A stretch of DNA of 5,563 nt from a bacterium (lineage in GTDB: Bacteria > Babelota > Babeliae > Babelales > RVW-14), in the NCBI GenBank assembly GCA_023249935.1, contig JAHFBQ010000073.1, forward strand, positions 1-5,563, in the 5' to 3' direction. Below the pieces are notes generated by a model. It was not told where the DNA came from. It did no database searches and saw nothing but the letters and a program-made list of their open reading frames with translations. Positions 1 to 5,467 of this stretch are shown piece after piece. Numbering within the stretch: the first letter of the stretch is position 1; each line of letters begins with the position of its first letter. The translations under genes were made by a program, and so were the position numbers.

Positions 1-1
1 T

Positions 2-997
2 TTATATTCAGCCCTTGTACTAACAACGTTTTGGGGATATGCCAATTCGATCTCTACACCGATATTTGCCAACAAAAGCTATGGCCTCATCGTAGCTGCT
101 TCAAAGATAGGCGGCATTCTTACACCACTCCTCGGGCTTCTTTTCTTACATAAACTTCCAATAGCACAGCATGTCAGCATTCCATTACTCATTCTCATTG
201 CAGGCATTCTTTTAGTGTTAGCCATGTACTGCATTAAAAAAGTTATTTCTTCGCTCCCTGAAGCCTACCTTCACGGTTATAGTGAAACACACGAATCGTT
301 AGCTGATGCTGCCAAACCAGAGAAACATCCAAAAACAACACCGAGTGTTTTTGAAGGAATCAGACTCATGCTTAAGCAGCCCTATGTTATGGGAATTTTT
401 GGACTCGTCTATGGCATGGAGGTGATAAATATTATTTTCGATTACCAGATGCAAGTGCTCATGTCGATCGAAACAAACAACCATATTGGTTTAATGAGTT
501 CTTTTGGATTTGTTTATACTGCATCATTTCAATGCTTAGGCTTCCTTTTTGCCTTCTTTGGTACATCAACGCTACTACAACGCTTTGGCACTCTTAATTG
601 CCTTATGATTACACCAATTATACTTTTACTTCTCAGCATCCTGACATTTTTGTACCCAAGCTTGGGTACAATATTTTTTGTCATGATTGTACTACGCGGT
701 CTCAGCTATGGGTTTAACACGCCGGTACGCGAAACACTGTACATCCCAACGGTGAGAGACATTCAATTCAAAGCGAAACTTTGGATCGAATCATTTGGAA
801 AAACTTTCTCAAAGAGCTCAGGATCTTTGTTCAACCACTTCCTGCTCTACTTCTCAAGCAACCCTTATTTCATTTTACGCATTGACTCAATCTATTGCGT
901 TGGCATTGCTTGCGCATATGGTGTCGTATCATTACTTGTTGGCAGAAAGTACCAAAAAACCATCCAGAATGATGAGATCATAGGACACCGTCCTTGA
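2..997 (+). CDS. NTT/TLC-family ATP/ADP (nucleotide) translocase-like membrane protein, 5'-truncated
   Basis: The frame is open from base 2 to the TGA at 995-997, giving 331 visible residues; the start lies before the window. The internal ATG at 215 is not taken as the start because coding sequence of the same character continues upstream. Family members are usually about 500 residues with about 12 membrane helices, so roughly the last two thirds is probably seen. What is visible: several long hydrophobic segments; an early FWGYANS...ANKSYGLI...GGIL stretch like the conserved FW-N-...-K-YPL region of NTT proteins; a charged Lys/Pro-rich cytoplasmic linker at about visible residues 90-115; and, near visible residues 243-266, RETLYIPT-RDIQFKAK-WIESFG, the most diagnostic NTT-like block. 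Known family members exchange ATP for ADP or import nucleotides in Rickettsia, Chlamydia, Dependentiae and plastids, in the inner membrane. The substrate here cannot be read from sequence. A divergent MFS-like relative is the main alternative. No clear terminator follows. Confidence 0.72.
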   Translation, partial: LYSALVLTTFWGYANSISTPIFANKSYGLIVAASKIGGILTPLLGLLFLHKLPIAQHVSIPLLILIAGILLVLAMYCIKKVISSLPEAYLHGYSETHESLADAAKPEKHPKTTPSVFEGIRLMLKQPYVMGIFGLVYGMEVINIIFDYQMQVLMSIETNNHIGLMSSFGFVYTASFQCLGFLFAFFGTSTLLQRFGTLNCLMITPIILLLLSILTFLYPSLGTIFFVMIVLRGLSYGFNTPVRETLYIPTVRDIQFKAKLWIESFGKTFSKSSGSLFNHFLLYFSSNPYFILRIDSIYCVGIACAYGVVSLLVGRKYQKTIQNDEIIGHRP

Positions 998-1023
998 AGA
1001 ATTTCTTGCCAATTAGCGACTCT

Positions 1024-1051
1024 TTGATAAACTACGGCTTTGAATTATGAA
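1024..1051 (+). promoter_or_regulatory. weak sigma70-type promoter candidate upstream of rpsB
   Basis: TTGATA (1024-1029) resembles a -35 box (5 of 6) and TATGAA (1046-1051) a -10 box (4 of 6), with 16 nt between them. It lies in the only sizeable gap of the cluster (998-1129), where a promoter for rpsB would be expected. The predicted start near 1058 would cut into the left arm of the leader stem-loop at 1055, which argues against either this promoter or the full leader structure. Treat it as a guess from motif matching. Confidence 0.22.
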
Positions 1052-1054
1052 ACT

Positions 1055-1103
1055 TGCTCTTCAGACGAGGGTGGTTAAAGTTTTCAAACTACCTGAAAGA
1101 GCA
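1055..1103 (+). promoter_or_regulatory. bipartite stem-loop in the rpsB 5' leader, possible S2 autoregulatory site
   Basis: TGCTCTTCAG (1055-1064) pairs with CTGAAAGAGCA (1093-1103), with one bulged A. Directly stacked on it, GTGGTT (1071-1076) pairs with AACTAC (1087-1092), with one G-U pair. The right arm is continuous while the left arm carries a 6-nt one-sided bulge (ACGAGG, 1065-1070); the apical loop is about 10 nt. No T-run follows, so it is not an intrinsic terminator. The structure ends about 16 nt before the Shine-Dalgarno of rpsB. In enterobacteria S2 represses its own mRNA through a structured leader, so this position fits a similar role. That role is inference; only the pairing is seen. 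Confidence 0.4.
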
Positions 1104-1118
1104 TCAGACCATAACCCT

Positions 1119-1124
1119 TGAGGA
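1119..1124 (+). promoter_or_regulatory. ribosome binding site that fixes the rpsB start
   Basis: TGAGGA at 1119-1124 has its GAGG core 6 nt before the ATG at 1130. An in-frame TTG at 1118 would overlap this site and add four residues absent from the usual S2 N-terminus, so the ATG is the better start. Confidence 0.75.
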
Positions 1125-1129
1125 TTTAC

Positions 1130-1951
1130 ATGAGTATTGATCTAAAACAACTTCTTGATGTTGGTATTCACTTTGGTCATAAGACCTCCCGTTGGTCTCC
1201 AAAAATGCGCCCATTCATCTGGGGTGCTCGCAACAAGGTTCACTTGATCGACATTTCCAAGACCGCATTTTTACTTGAGCGCGCTGGAGCCTTTGCTAAA
1301 GGTTTGGCTGCTGAAGGTGGTGCGTTCTTATTTGTTGGAACCAAAAAACCTGCACAAGATCTTATCAAAAAAAGCGCTGGCTCTCTTGATATGCCATACG
1401 TGGTACATCGCTGGATCGGTGGCACATTAAGCAACTTTGAACAAGTAAAAAAAGCAATCACACGCTTGCTTCATTTCCAAGACATCATCAAAAAGAATCA
1501 AGGCAACTACAAGAAAAAAGAAATTGTCATGATTCAAAAAGAAATTGAACGTCTTGAAAAGAACATCGGCGGCATCATCAATCTTGACTATCCACCTGCA
1601 GCTATCGTTGTAGTCGATGGCAAGAAAGAACATGCGGTAATTAAGGAAGCATCACGCTTGGGTATTCCCGTCATTGGCTTGATCGATACAAATACCGATC
1701 CTAAAGGCGTTACCCACGTAATTCCTGGCAACGACGATTCACCAAAGTCCATAGAATTTGTGCTCAATTACCTTGAAGGTGCCATTAAAGCTGGCCGTTC
1801 ACAATTCGAGCAGAAAAAACAAGAACAAAAAGCTCAACAGGCTGCTAAGCGCACAGAACAAGTTAAAGCTGAAACCGTAAAGGCTGCAGAAACAGTTAAA
1901 GCTGAACCAGCTAAACCAGCTAAAGCTGAACAGGTTCAAGAAGCCGCTTAA
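1130..1951 (+). CDS. rpsB: 30S ribosomal protein S2
   Basis: This 273-residue protein is S2 of the small ribosomal subunit, which binds near the 16S platform/head late in assembly. Family landmarks are clear: the N-terminal block VGIHFGHKTSRWSPKMRPFI (11-30) followed by WGARNKVHLIDI; FVGTKK (68-73); RWIGGTLSNF (94-103); a Lys/Glu-rich helical hairpin, likely coiled coil, at about 105-147; and PVIGLIDTNTDP (180-191) leading into a VIPGNDDS block (197-204). The conserved fold ends near residue 225. It is followed by a tail of about 48 residues rich in Lys, Ala, Glu and Gln, making the protein about 30 residues longer than E. coli S2. The ATG at 1130 is preferred over the TTG at 1118 because GAGG sits 6 nt upstream. 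The usual partner tsf (EF-Ts) does not follow; a tRNA gene starts 17 nt after the stop. Confidence 0.97.
   Translation: MSIDLKQLLDVGIHFGHKTSRWSPKMRPFIWGARNKVHLIDISKTAFLLERAGAFAKGLAAEGGAFLFVGTKKPAQDLIKKSAGSLDMPYVVHRWIGGTLSNFEQVKKAITRLLHFQDIIKKNQGNYKKKEIVMIQKEIERLEKNIGGIINLDYPPAAIVVVDGKKEHAVIKEASRLGIPVIGLIDTNTDPKGVTHVIPGNDDSPKSIEFVLNYLEGAIKAGRSQFEQKKQEQKAQQAAKRTEQVKAETVKAAETVKAEPAKPAKAEQVQEAA
1864..1930 (+). repeat. in-frame TAAAGCTGAA repeats in the S2 tail
   Basis: TAAAGCTGAA occurs at 1864-1873, 1897-1906 and 1921-1930. The spacings of 33 and 24 nt are multiples of three, so each copy encodes the same (V/A)KAE motif in the low-complexity C-terminal tail of S2. This looks like local in-frame duplication or slippage. 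Confidence 0.7.
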
Positions 1952-1968
1952 TACACGTGAGTTTTTAA

Positions 1969-2060
1969 GGAGAGATGGCTGAGTGGTCGAAAGCGCATGA
2001 TTGGAAATCATGTATGCCTCGAAAGGGGCATCGAGGGTTCGAATCCCTCTCTCTCCACCA
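1969..2060 (+). tRNA. tRNA-Ser, anticodon GGA
   Basis: A full class II cloverleaf can be drawn. The acceptor stem GGAGAGA (1969-1975) pairs with TCTCTCC (2050-2056); the discriminator is A2057 and CCA is encoded at 2058-2060. The anticodon stem CATGA (1996-2000)/TCATG (2008-2012) closes loop TTGGAAA with anticodon GGA at 2003-2005, reading UCC and UCU. A long variable arm, GCCTC-GAAA-GGGGC (about 2016-2029), is typical of Ser. The T arm is GAGGG-TTCGAAT-CCCTC. The discriminator is A rather than the G familiar from E. coli serine tRNAs. It lies 17 nt after rpsB and 6 nt before ffs with no room for its own standard promoter, so processing from a longer transcript is likely. Confidence 0.96.
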
Positions 2061-2066
2061 TAATTT

Positions 2067-2150
2067 GGGACAAGGTAAGTAGATGTTGTGCAGAATCCGT
2101 CAGGTCCGGAAGGAAGCAGCGGGGGCATTAATGTTTCTGTATCTTGTCCC
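2067..2150 (+). ncRNA. ffs: signal recognition particle RNA, small bacterial (4.5S) type
   Basis: The near-universal SRP helix 8 signature is present. GGAA tetraloop (2108-2111) is closed by TCC/GGA; the internal loop CAGG (2101-2104) faces AGCA (2115-2118); below it CCGT (2097-2100) pairs with GCGG (2119-2122). The ends form a perfect 8-bp stem, GGGACAAG (2067-2074) with CTTGTCCC (2143-2150), giving an RNA of about 84 nt. This is shorter than E. coli 4.5S RNA (114 nt), and there is no Alu domain. It binds Ffh (SRP54) and FtsY for co-translational targeting of membrane proteins. The terminal stem is followed by GTTTTCATTT, a weak U-rich stretch that might give partial termination. The order tRNA-Ser, SRP RNA, dnaX recalls the scr-dnaX neighbourhood of Bacillus. 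Exact ends are inferred from the terminal stem. Confidence 0.93.
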
Positions 2151-2182
2151 GTTTTCATTTGTAAGTAACGTGAGGGCATTAC

Positions 2183-4114
2183 ATGGAAACGACACAAACA
2201 TCGATTAATCTTGCCAGACGCCTCCGCCCACAAAAATTTTCACAGATCATTGGGCAAGAAATTCCCGTCCGCATGCTCAAAAATAGTCTGTACATGAACA
2301 AGTTTTTCCCCGTGTATCTTTTTGCTGGTCAGCGCGGCTGCGGCAAAACCTCAACAGCACGAGTCTTTGCAGCAGCAGTCAACTGCGATCAATTCTTAAC
2401 CTTTCAACAAAATCCTGCCCAGGCTGATATCCCTTGCCTTACCTGCCCCTCATGCCTTGCTATGCAGCGCAGCGCCCACCCAGATTTTATTGAGATTGAT
2501 GCTGCATCAAACACTGGCGTCGATAATGTTCGCCAATTAATCGAAACAGCCGCCTACGTACCACTGCAGGGTAGAAAAAAGGTTTATCTCATCGACGAAG
2601 CTCACATGCTGAGCAAAGCAGCTTTTAATGCATTACTAAAAATTTTAGAAGAACCACCGGTAAGTGTGCTTTTCATGCTCGCTACAACAGAGCTGCACAA
2701 AATCCCTCAAACAGTCCTCTCACGCTGTTTTCAACTCTCATTCCCAGCGCTTGAACAACAGGCGTTTACCGGCTACTTGCAAGAGGTATGTCGACAAGAA
2801 AAAATCGATATTGAAGATACAGCACTTGCAATTCTTATCGAAGAGACCGATGGATCCGCCCGTGATGCACTCAACTTACTCGAACAGGTTCGCTTTCTTG
2901 AGTCGCCCGTAACTGAAGCAAGTATTCGCAAAACATTGGGCAAGCTCAGCATTGCCGTCTTACTCGACATACTCGAAGCAATCGTTAACAATGCACCTGC
3001 AACAATTATTTCTCTTCTGCAACAAGGTTCATTGCAAGGCACCAACCCACAAGCAACATGGGACTTGTTCGTCAACGCAGTAAAAACACTACTGTGGCTC
3101 AAGTATACGCCGATCCTCGTCGCCAATGAATTTTTACAATATCAAACACGCTTTGAACACCTTGCTGCGGCCTGCAGTCACAACCGACTCCTTGCCATCA
3201 TGCAGTTGTTATGGGATCAGGAACATATTTTTCTGCAGACAAGTAAGAAAGCGGCATTCTTAGAATTTTTATTCCTACAGCTAGCAGAGCAAGATAACAT
3301 CGCCTCCATTGATGAATTACTGCTGGGGTTAACCTCCGGCAAGATGGTTGGCACGACGATGCGCGCTGTCGAGAACCGCTCTGAAACCCTTCGAGACGGC
3401 TCTAACCAGCTTTCTCAGAGAACTCGATCAGGAGATGAGCAGTTACCCCACGTTGTCATCCCGGCCTCCGAGCCGGGACCAAGTCCTACCTCCTTGTCCT
3501 CGAACAGGACTGGATCCCAGCCTTCGCTGGGACGACGCGAGGATGACAACCTTGATGGCGAGAATAAAACTGAAACCCTATCCACCACGCAAACACCTCC
3601 AGCAACTCCCGAGTGGATCGGCTTTCTTGCCGCATTACGCACACATGCAACCGACGCCATCATGCTAGCAATTTTAGAACAAGCAACCTGCACACGTACC
3701 GGTGACAATGAGCTCACCGTGCTCCTCCGCCACAACTCAAAATTCTTTACTGACAAACTTGATGAGATGAAATCAACCTGGCTGCCACTTCTACAAGAAG
3801 CATTTGGCGGTACACCCGCCATCACGTTTGGCCAACTCCCAGCTAGTGCAATTCCAGCACCTGCACCAAAACAGCAGACCACACCGCTATCAAAAAATAT
3901 TGTCACCCCGGCCTCCGAGCCGGGGTCTCCCAGGCCTCGACCAACACAACCTGTAACACAAGGCGGAGGTAAACAGTACAGAAGTTTCAGCGGGGCAAAA
4001 CAAGATGCACCAATGCAATTTGAAGGGGAATTTGTACCCCCAACAACCCCGTTTGCCTCCTTGCTCGTCAGCCATTTTCCAGGTAAACTTAAAAGACTGA
4101 AAAATTTCAACTAA
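2183..4114 (+). CDS. dnaX: DNA polymerase III subunit tau (clamp-loader ATPase)
   Basis: This 643-residue protein is the clamp-loader ATPase that loads the beta clamp and organises the replisome. The AAA+ module spans about 1-235: Walker A GQRGCGKTS (49-57), a zinc site Cys68/Cys85/Cys88/Cys91 inserted as in other DnaX proteins, Walker B VYLIDEAHML (134-143), sensor 1 LATTE (166-170), an SRC motif with the arginine finger R181 (180-182), and sensor 2 GSARDAL (224-230). A helical collar domain follows to about 375. A Pro/Ser-rich linker (about 390-475) contains an in-frame palindromic element. A second folded region at about 476-553 (PEWIGFLAAL...) resembles the post-collar domain of tau-type proteins. 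A second linker carries another repeat copy, and the tail is basic (FPGKLKRLK). The ATG at 2183 has GAGGG 6 nt upstream (2172-2176) and starts 32 nt after ffs. The core is intact, so the gene should be functional despite the insertions. der follows after 25 nt. Confidence 0.96.
   Translation: METTQTSINLARRLRPQKFSQIIGQEIPVRMLKNSLYMNKFFPVYLFAGQRGCGKTSTARVFAAAVNCDQFLTFQQNPAQADIPCLTCPSCLAMQRSAHPDFIEIDAASNTGVDNVRQLIETAAYVPLQGRKKVYLIDEAHMLSKAAFNALLKILEEPPVSVLFMLATTELHKIPQTVLSRCFQLSFPALEQQAFTGYLQEVCRQEKIDIEDTALAILIEETDGSARDALNLLEQVRFLESPVTEASIRKTLGKLSIAVLLDILEAIVNNAPATIISLLQQGSLQGTNPQATWDLFVNAVKTLLWLKYTPILVANEFLQYQTRFEHLAAACSHNRLLAIMQLLWDQEHIFLQTSKKAAFLEFLFLQLAEQDNIASIDELLLGLTSGKMVGTTMRAVENRSETLRDGSNQLSQRTRSGDEQLPHVVIPASEPGPSPTSLSSNRTGSQPSLGRREDDNLDGENKTETLSTTQTPPATPEWIGFLAALRTHATDAIMLAILEQATCTRTGDNELTVLLRHNSKFFTDKLDEMKSTWLPLLQEAFGGTPAITFGQLPASAIPAPAPKQQTTPLSKNIVTPASEPGSPRPRPTQPVTQGGGKQYRSFSGAKQDAPMQFEGEFVPPTTPFASLLVSHFPGKLKRLKNFN
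3374..3444 (+). repeat. degenerate palindrome-like segment in the dnaX linker
   Basis: AACCGCTC (3374-3381) and GAGCAGTT (3437-3444) form an 8-bp inverted repeat with one mismatch. Inside it CTCTGA (3379-3384) complements TCAGAG (3415-3420), and TTCTC-A-GAGAA (3412-3422) is itself palindromic. The stretch CCCTTCGAGACGG near 3387-3399 looks like the arms of dispersed intergenic palindromes seen in other bacteria. It encodes the weakly conserved DnaX residues of about 398-420, directly before the clear repeat at 3452. It may be an eroded element, but the pairing is imperfect. Confidence 0.3.
3452..3550 (+). repeat. in-frame GC-rich palindromic element, full copy
   Basis: This 99-bp element is bounded by a perfect 10-bp inverted repeat, GTTGTCATCC (3452-3461) and GGATGACAAC (3541-3550). 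Inside are three hairpins: TCCCGGC/GCCGGGA (3459-3465 and 3472-3478), AGTCCT/AGGACT (3482-3487 and 3506-3511), and TCCCAGC/GCTGGGA (3515-3521 and 3526-3532). The middle arms extend to 13 bp with two mismatches (3475-3487 with 3506-3518), which competes with the flanking hairpins. Drawn open, the element makes a cloverleaf-like fold. It is richer in GC than the surrounding gene and has no stop in the dnaX frame, encoding about 33 residues of low-complexity sequence (about 424-456) in a linker. The structure is seen directly; an analogy to Rickettsia/Wolbachia palindromic elements is inference. Confidence 0.82.
3892..3926 (+). other. possible -1 frameshift signal in dnaX
   Basis: The heptamer A-AAA-AAT (3892-3898) is in the correct register (codons 571 and 572 of dnaX are AAA and AAT). 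After a 6-nt spacer comes a GC-rich 8-bp hairpin (3905-3912 with 3919-3926). A -1 shift would read 24 further codons and stop at TAA 3970-3972, giving about 596 instead of 643 residues. Known dnaX frameshifting uses other slippery runs and gives a much shorter gamma. AAT is a weaker slip codon than AAG in E. coli, and I see no obvious upstream Shine-Dalgarno-like stimulator. Speculative. Confidence 0.25.
3899..3926 (+). repeat. in-frame palindromic element, truncated second copy
   Basis: Bases 3900-3924 match 3453-3477 of the full copy at 24 of 25 positions, the single change being T to C. The change, with flanking bases, lengthens the first hairpin to ACCCCGGC/GCCGGGGT (3905-3912 and 3919-3926) around the same CTCCGA loop. 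The remaining hairpins and the right terminal arm of the full element are missing. The offset between copies is 447 nt, an exact multiple of three, so both are read in the same frame and both give PASEPG. It lies in the second linker of DnaX (about residues 573-581). Confidence 0.78.
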
Positions 4115-4139
4115 GCAATCAGAAAGCTCTAGCACCGGT

Positions 4140-5459
4140 ATGAAAAAAATTAAATATCCTAAAGTTCTACTCGTTGGTCGCACTAACGTTGGTAAATCAA
4201 CACTTTTTAACCGCTTCATTAGTCATAAAAAAAGTATCGTCTTCGACCAAGAAGGCGTGACTCGTGACTATATCGAAGAAGTTGTTACCAATGGCGACAA
4301 ACCATTTTCGCTCATCGACACCGGTGGCATGCAGTTTCGTAAAAACATTAATCCAATTGATGCATTGGTCTTACAAAAAGTTACCGCCCTCTTTGCTGAA
4401 GCAAAAGTAATTTTGTTTGTTGTTGATGCAACAGCTGGTGTCACTCAAGAAGACCGCCAAATCGCCAAACAGCTTCACAAAACGGGAAAACCGGTTTTGC
4501 TGTTACTTAATAAGGCTGACAATAGTAAGCTCCTACGCGAAAACATAGGCGAGTTTTTATCCCTTGGATTTAAAGAGATGATCGAAACCTCTGCCCTTCA
4601 TGGCCGCGGCATTCTTGAGACTCTCGAAAAAACAGTTGCCTTGCTTCCAGACGGCACCACCACCGAAGCGATAAAGCCTAACTACCAAATCGCCATCATC
4701 GGCAAACCAAACGTTGGTAAATCATCTCTCATGAATCTGCTAACTCAGCAGGAACGATCCATCGTATCCGACATTGCTGGTACTACGCGCGAAGCAGTAT
4801 CTGAGACAACTTATCACTGTGACGACCTTGTCCAGATTACCGATACCGCCGGCATCAGAAGAAAAGCACGCGTTAACGATGACCTTGAAACACTCATGGT
4901 TAAAAATTCTATGCAGTCTGTCCGTGAAGCAGATGTCGTTATGCTTGTTATCGATGCATCACAAGGACCCATCTCAGACCAAGAACTCAAGCTGCTCTTT
5001 TTGGTCTATGAGGCAAAAAAGCCACTCATCATCGTATTCAATAAAACCGACCTGGTAACAGACTACAGCGAAATCATGCTTGGACAATCGCAAGAAGAAT
5101 ACGAGTTTATCCTCGACAAAATCCCTTGCATCTCTATCTCCTGCCTGACAAAAAAGAACGTTAGCAAGATTCTCAACCACATTCAAAAAGTACTTGAGCG
5201 CTGCAAGCAAACGTTTGATCCAAGTGAAATTGATGAGACCGTTAAAAAGGATCTCGAAGGCCGCCCTCTCTTCCACGCCGGCTTGAAATTGAAAATGTTT
5301 AAGATCAGACAAGTTGAAGGAAAAATCCCAACCTTTGTTCTCCACGTCAACCACCCGATCTGGTTTGGCCCCTCGGAGCTTGGTTGCATCGAAAATATTT
5401 TGCGTAAACGTTACGATCTCAAAGGCTGCCCTGTAGAGTTTTATAAACAAAAAGTCTAG
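4140..5459 (+). CDS. der: ribosome biogenesis GTPase Der (EngA)
   Basis: This 439-residue protein has the tandem GTPase layout unique to Der/EngA, which binds the 50S precursor and is essential for its maturation. First G domain: G1 GRTNVGKST (13-21), G2 threonine in GVTRD (39-43), G3 DTGG (60-63), G4 NKAD (124-127), G5 SAL (151-153). Second G domain: GKPNVGKSS (188-196), AGTTRE (213-218), DTAG (235-238), NKTD (301-304), G5-like SISCL (332-336). The C-terminal KH-like domain covers about 355-439, with the conserved IPTFVLHVNHP stretch (396-406). Length is normal for the family. The first P-loop has Thr15 where Pro is usual (GRPNVGKS); the second keeps Pro. The ATG gives the standard Der N-terminus, but only a poor AGAAAG (4121-4126), 13 nt upstream, precedes it, so reinitiation from dnaX, 25 nt away, may help. 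The downstream ABC gene begins 8 nt after the stop. Confidence 0.97.
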   Translation: MKKIKYPKVLLVGRTNVGKSTLFNRFISHKKSIVFDQEGVTRDYIEEVVTNGDKPFSLIDTGGMQFRKNINPIDALVLQKVTALFAEAKVILFVVDATAGVTQEDRQIAKQLHKTGKPVLLLLNKADNSKLLRENIGEFLSLGFKEMIETSALHGRGILETLEKTVALLPDGTTTEAIKPNYQIAIIGKPNVGKSSLMNLLTQQERSIVSDIAGTTREAVSETTYHCDDLVQITDTAGIRRKARVNDDLETLMVKNSMQSVREADVVMLVIDASQGPISDQELKLLFLVYEAKKPLIIVFNKTDLVTDYSEIMLGQSQEEYEFILDKIPCISISCLTKKNVSKILNHIQKVLERCKQTFDPSEIDETVKKDLEGRPLFHAGLKLKMFKIRQVEGKIPTFVLHVNHPIWFGPSELGCIENILRKRYDLKGCPVEFYKQKV

Positions 5460-5462
5460 GAG
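5458..5462 (+). promoter_or_regulatory. ribosome binding site overlapping the der stop codon
   Basis: AGGAG (5458-5462) shares its first two bases with the der stop TAG (5457-5459) and stands 5 nt before a GTG at 5468. It supports that GTG as the start of the next gene and suggests translational coupling to der. Confidence 0.7.
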
Positions 5463-5467
5463 TTCGC

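Noticed and set aside
215..217. ATG at 215 as the true start of the first gene
   Set aside because: The frame is open back to base 2, and the upstream translation contains family-like sequence (FWGYANS...GGIL), so this is an internal methionine.
982..1007. Possible terminator after the transporter gene (AGGAC-ACC-GTCCT, then AAGAA-T-TTCTT)
   Set aside because: The stems are only 5 bp, the first lies within the coding end, and no T-run follows.
1118..1129. TTG at 1118 as the rpsB start
   Set aside because: It overlaps the Shine-Dalgarno GAGG and would add residues not found in S2; the ATG at 1130 fits both the spacing and the family N-terminus.
1799..2233. Minus-strand open frame spanning the rpsB tail, tRNA-Ser and ffs
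   Set aside because: It overlaps two structured RNA genes and the S2 tail. Fragments such as GERGIRTLD are the familiar artefact of translating tRNA-Ser in reverse.
2575..2581. In-register A-AAA-AAG heptamer in dnaX, identical to the E. coli dnaX slippery site
   Set aside because: It falls at codons 132-133, just before Walker B, where the conserved Lys-Lys-Val-Tyr sequence explains it. A -1 shift would stop 15 codons later and leave a useless ATPase fragment, and I noted no convincing hairpin immediately downstream.
3452..3926. CRISPR array reading of the two repeat copies
   Set aside because: There are only two unequal copies, 447 nt apart, inside a coding region, with no regular spacers or cas genes.
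3415..4110. Long open frame on the minus strand opposite dnaX (about 231 codons)
   Set aside because: It is an antisense shadow of the GC-rich dnaX 3' half; its translation is Cys/Gly/Ser-rich with no recognisable domain, while the + strand is clearly DnaX.
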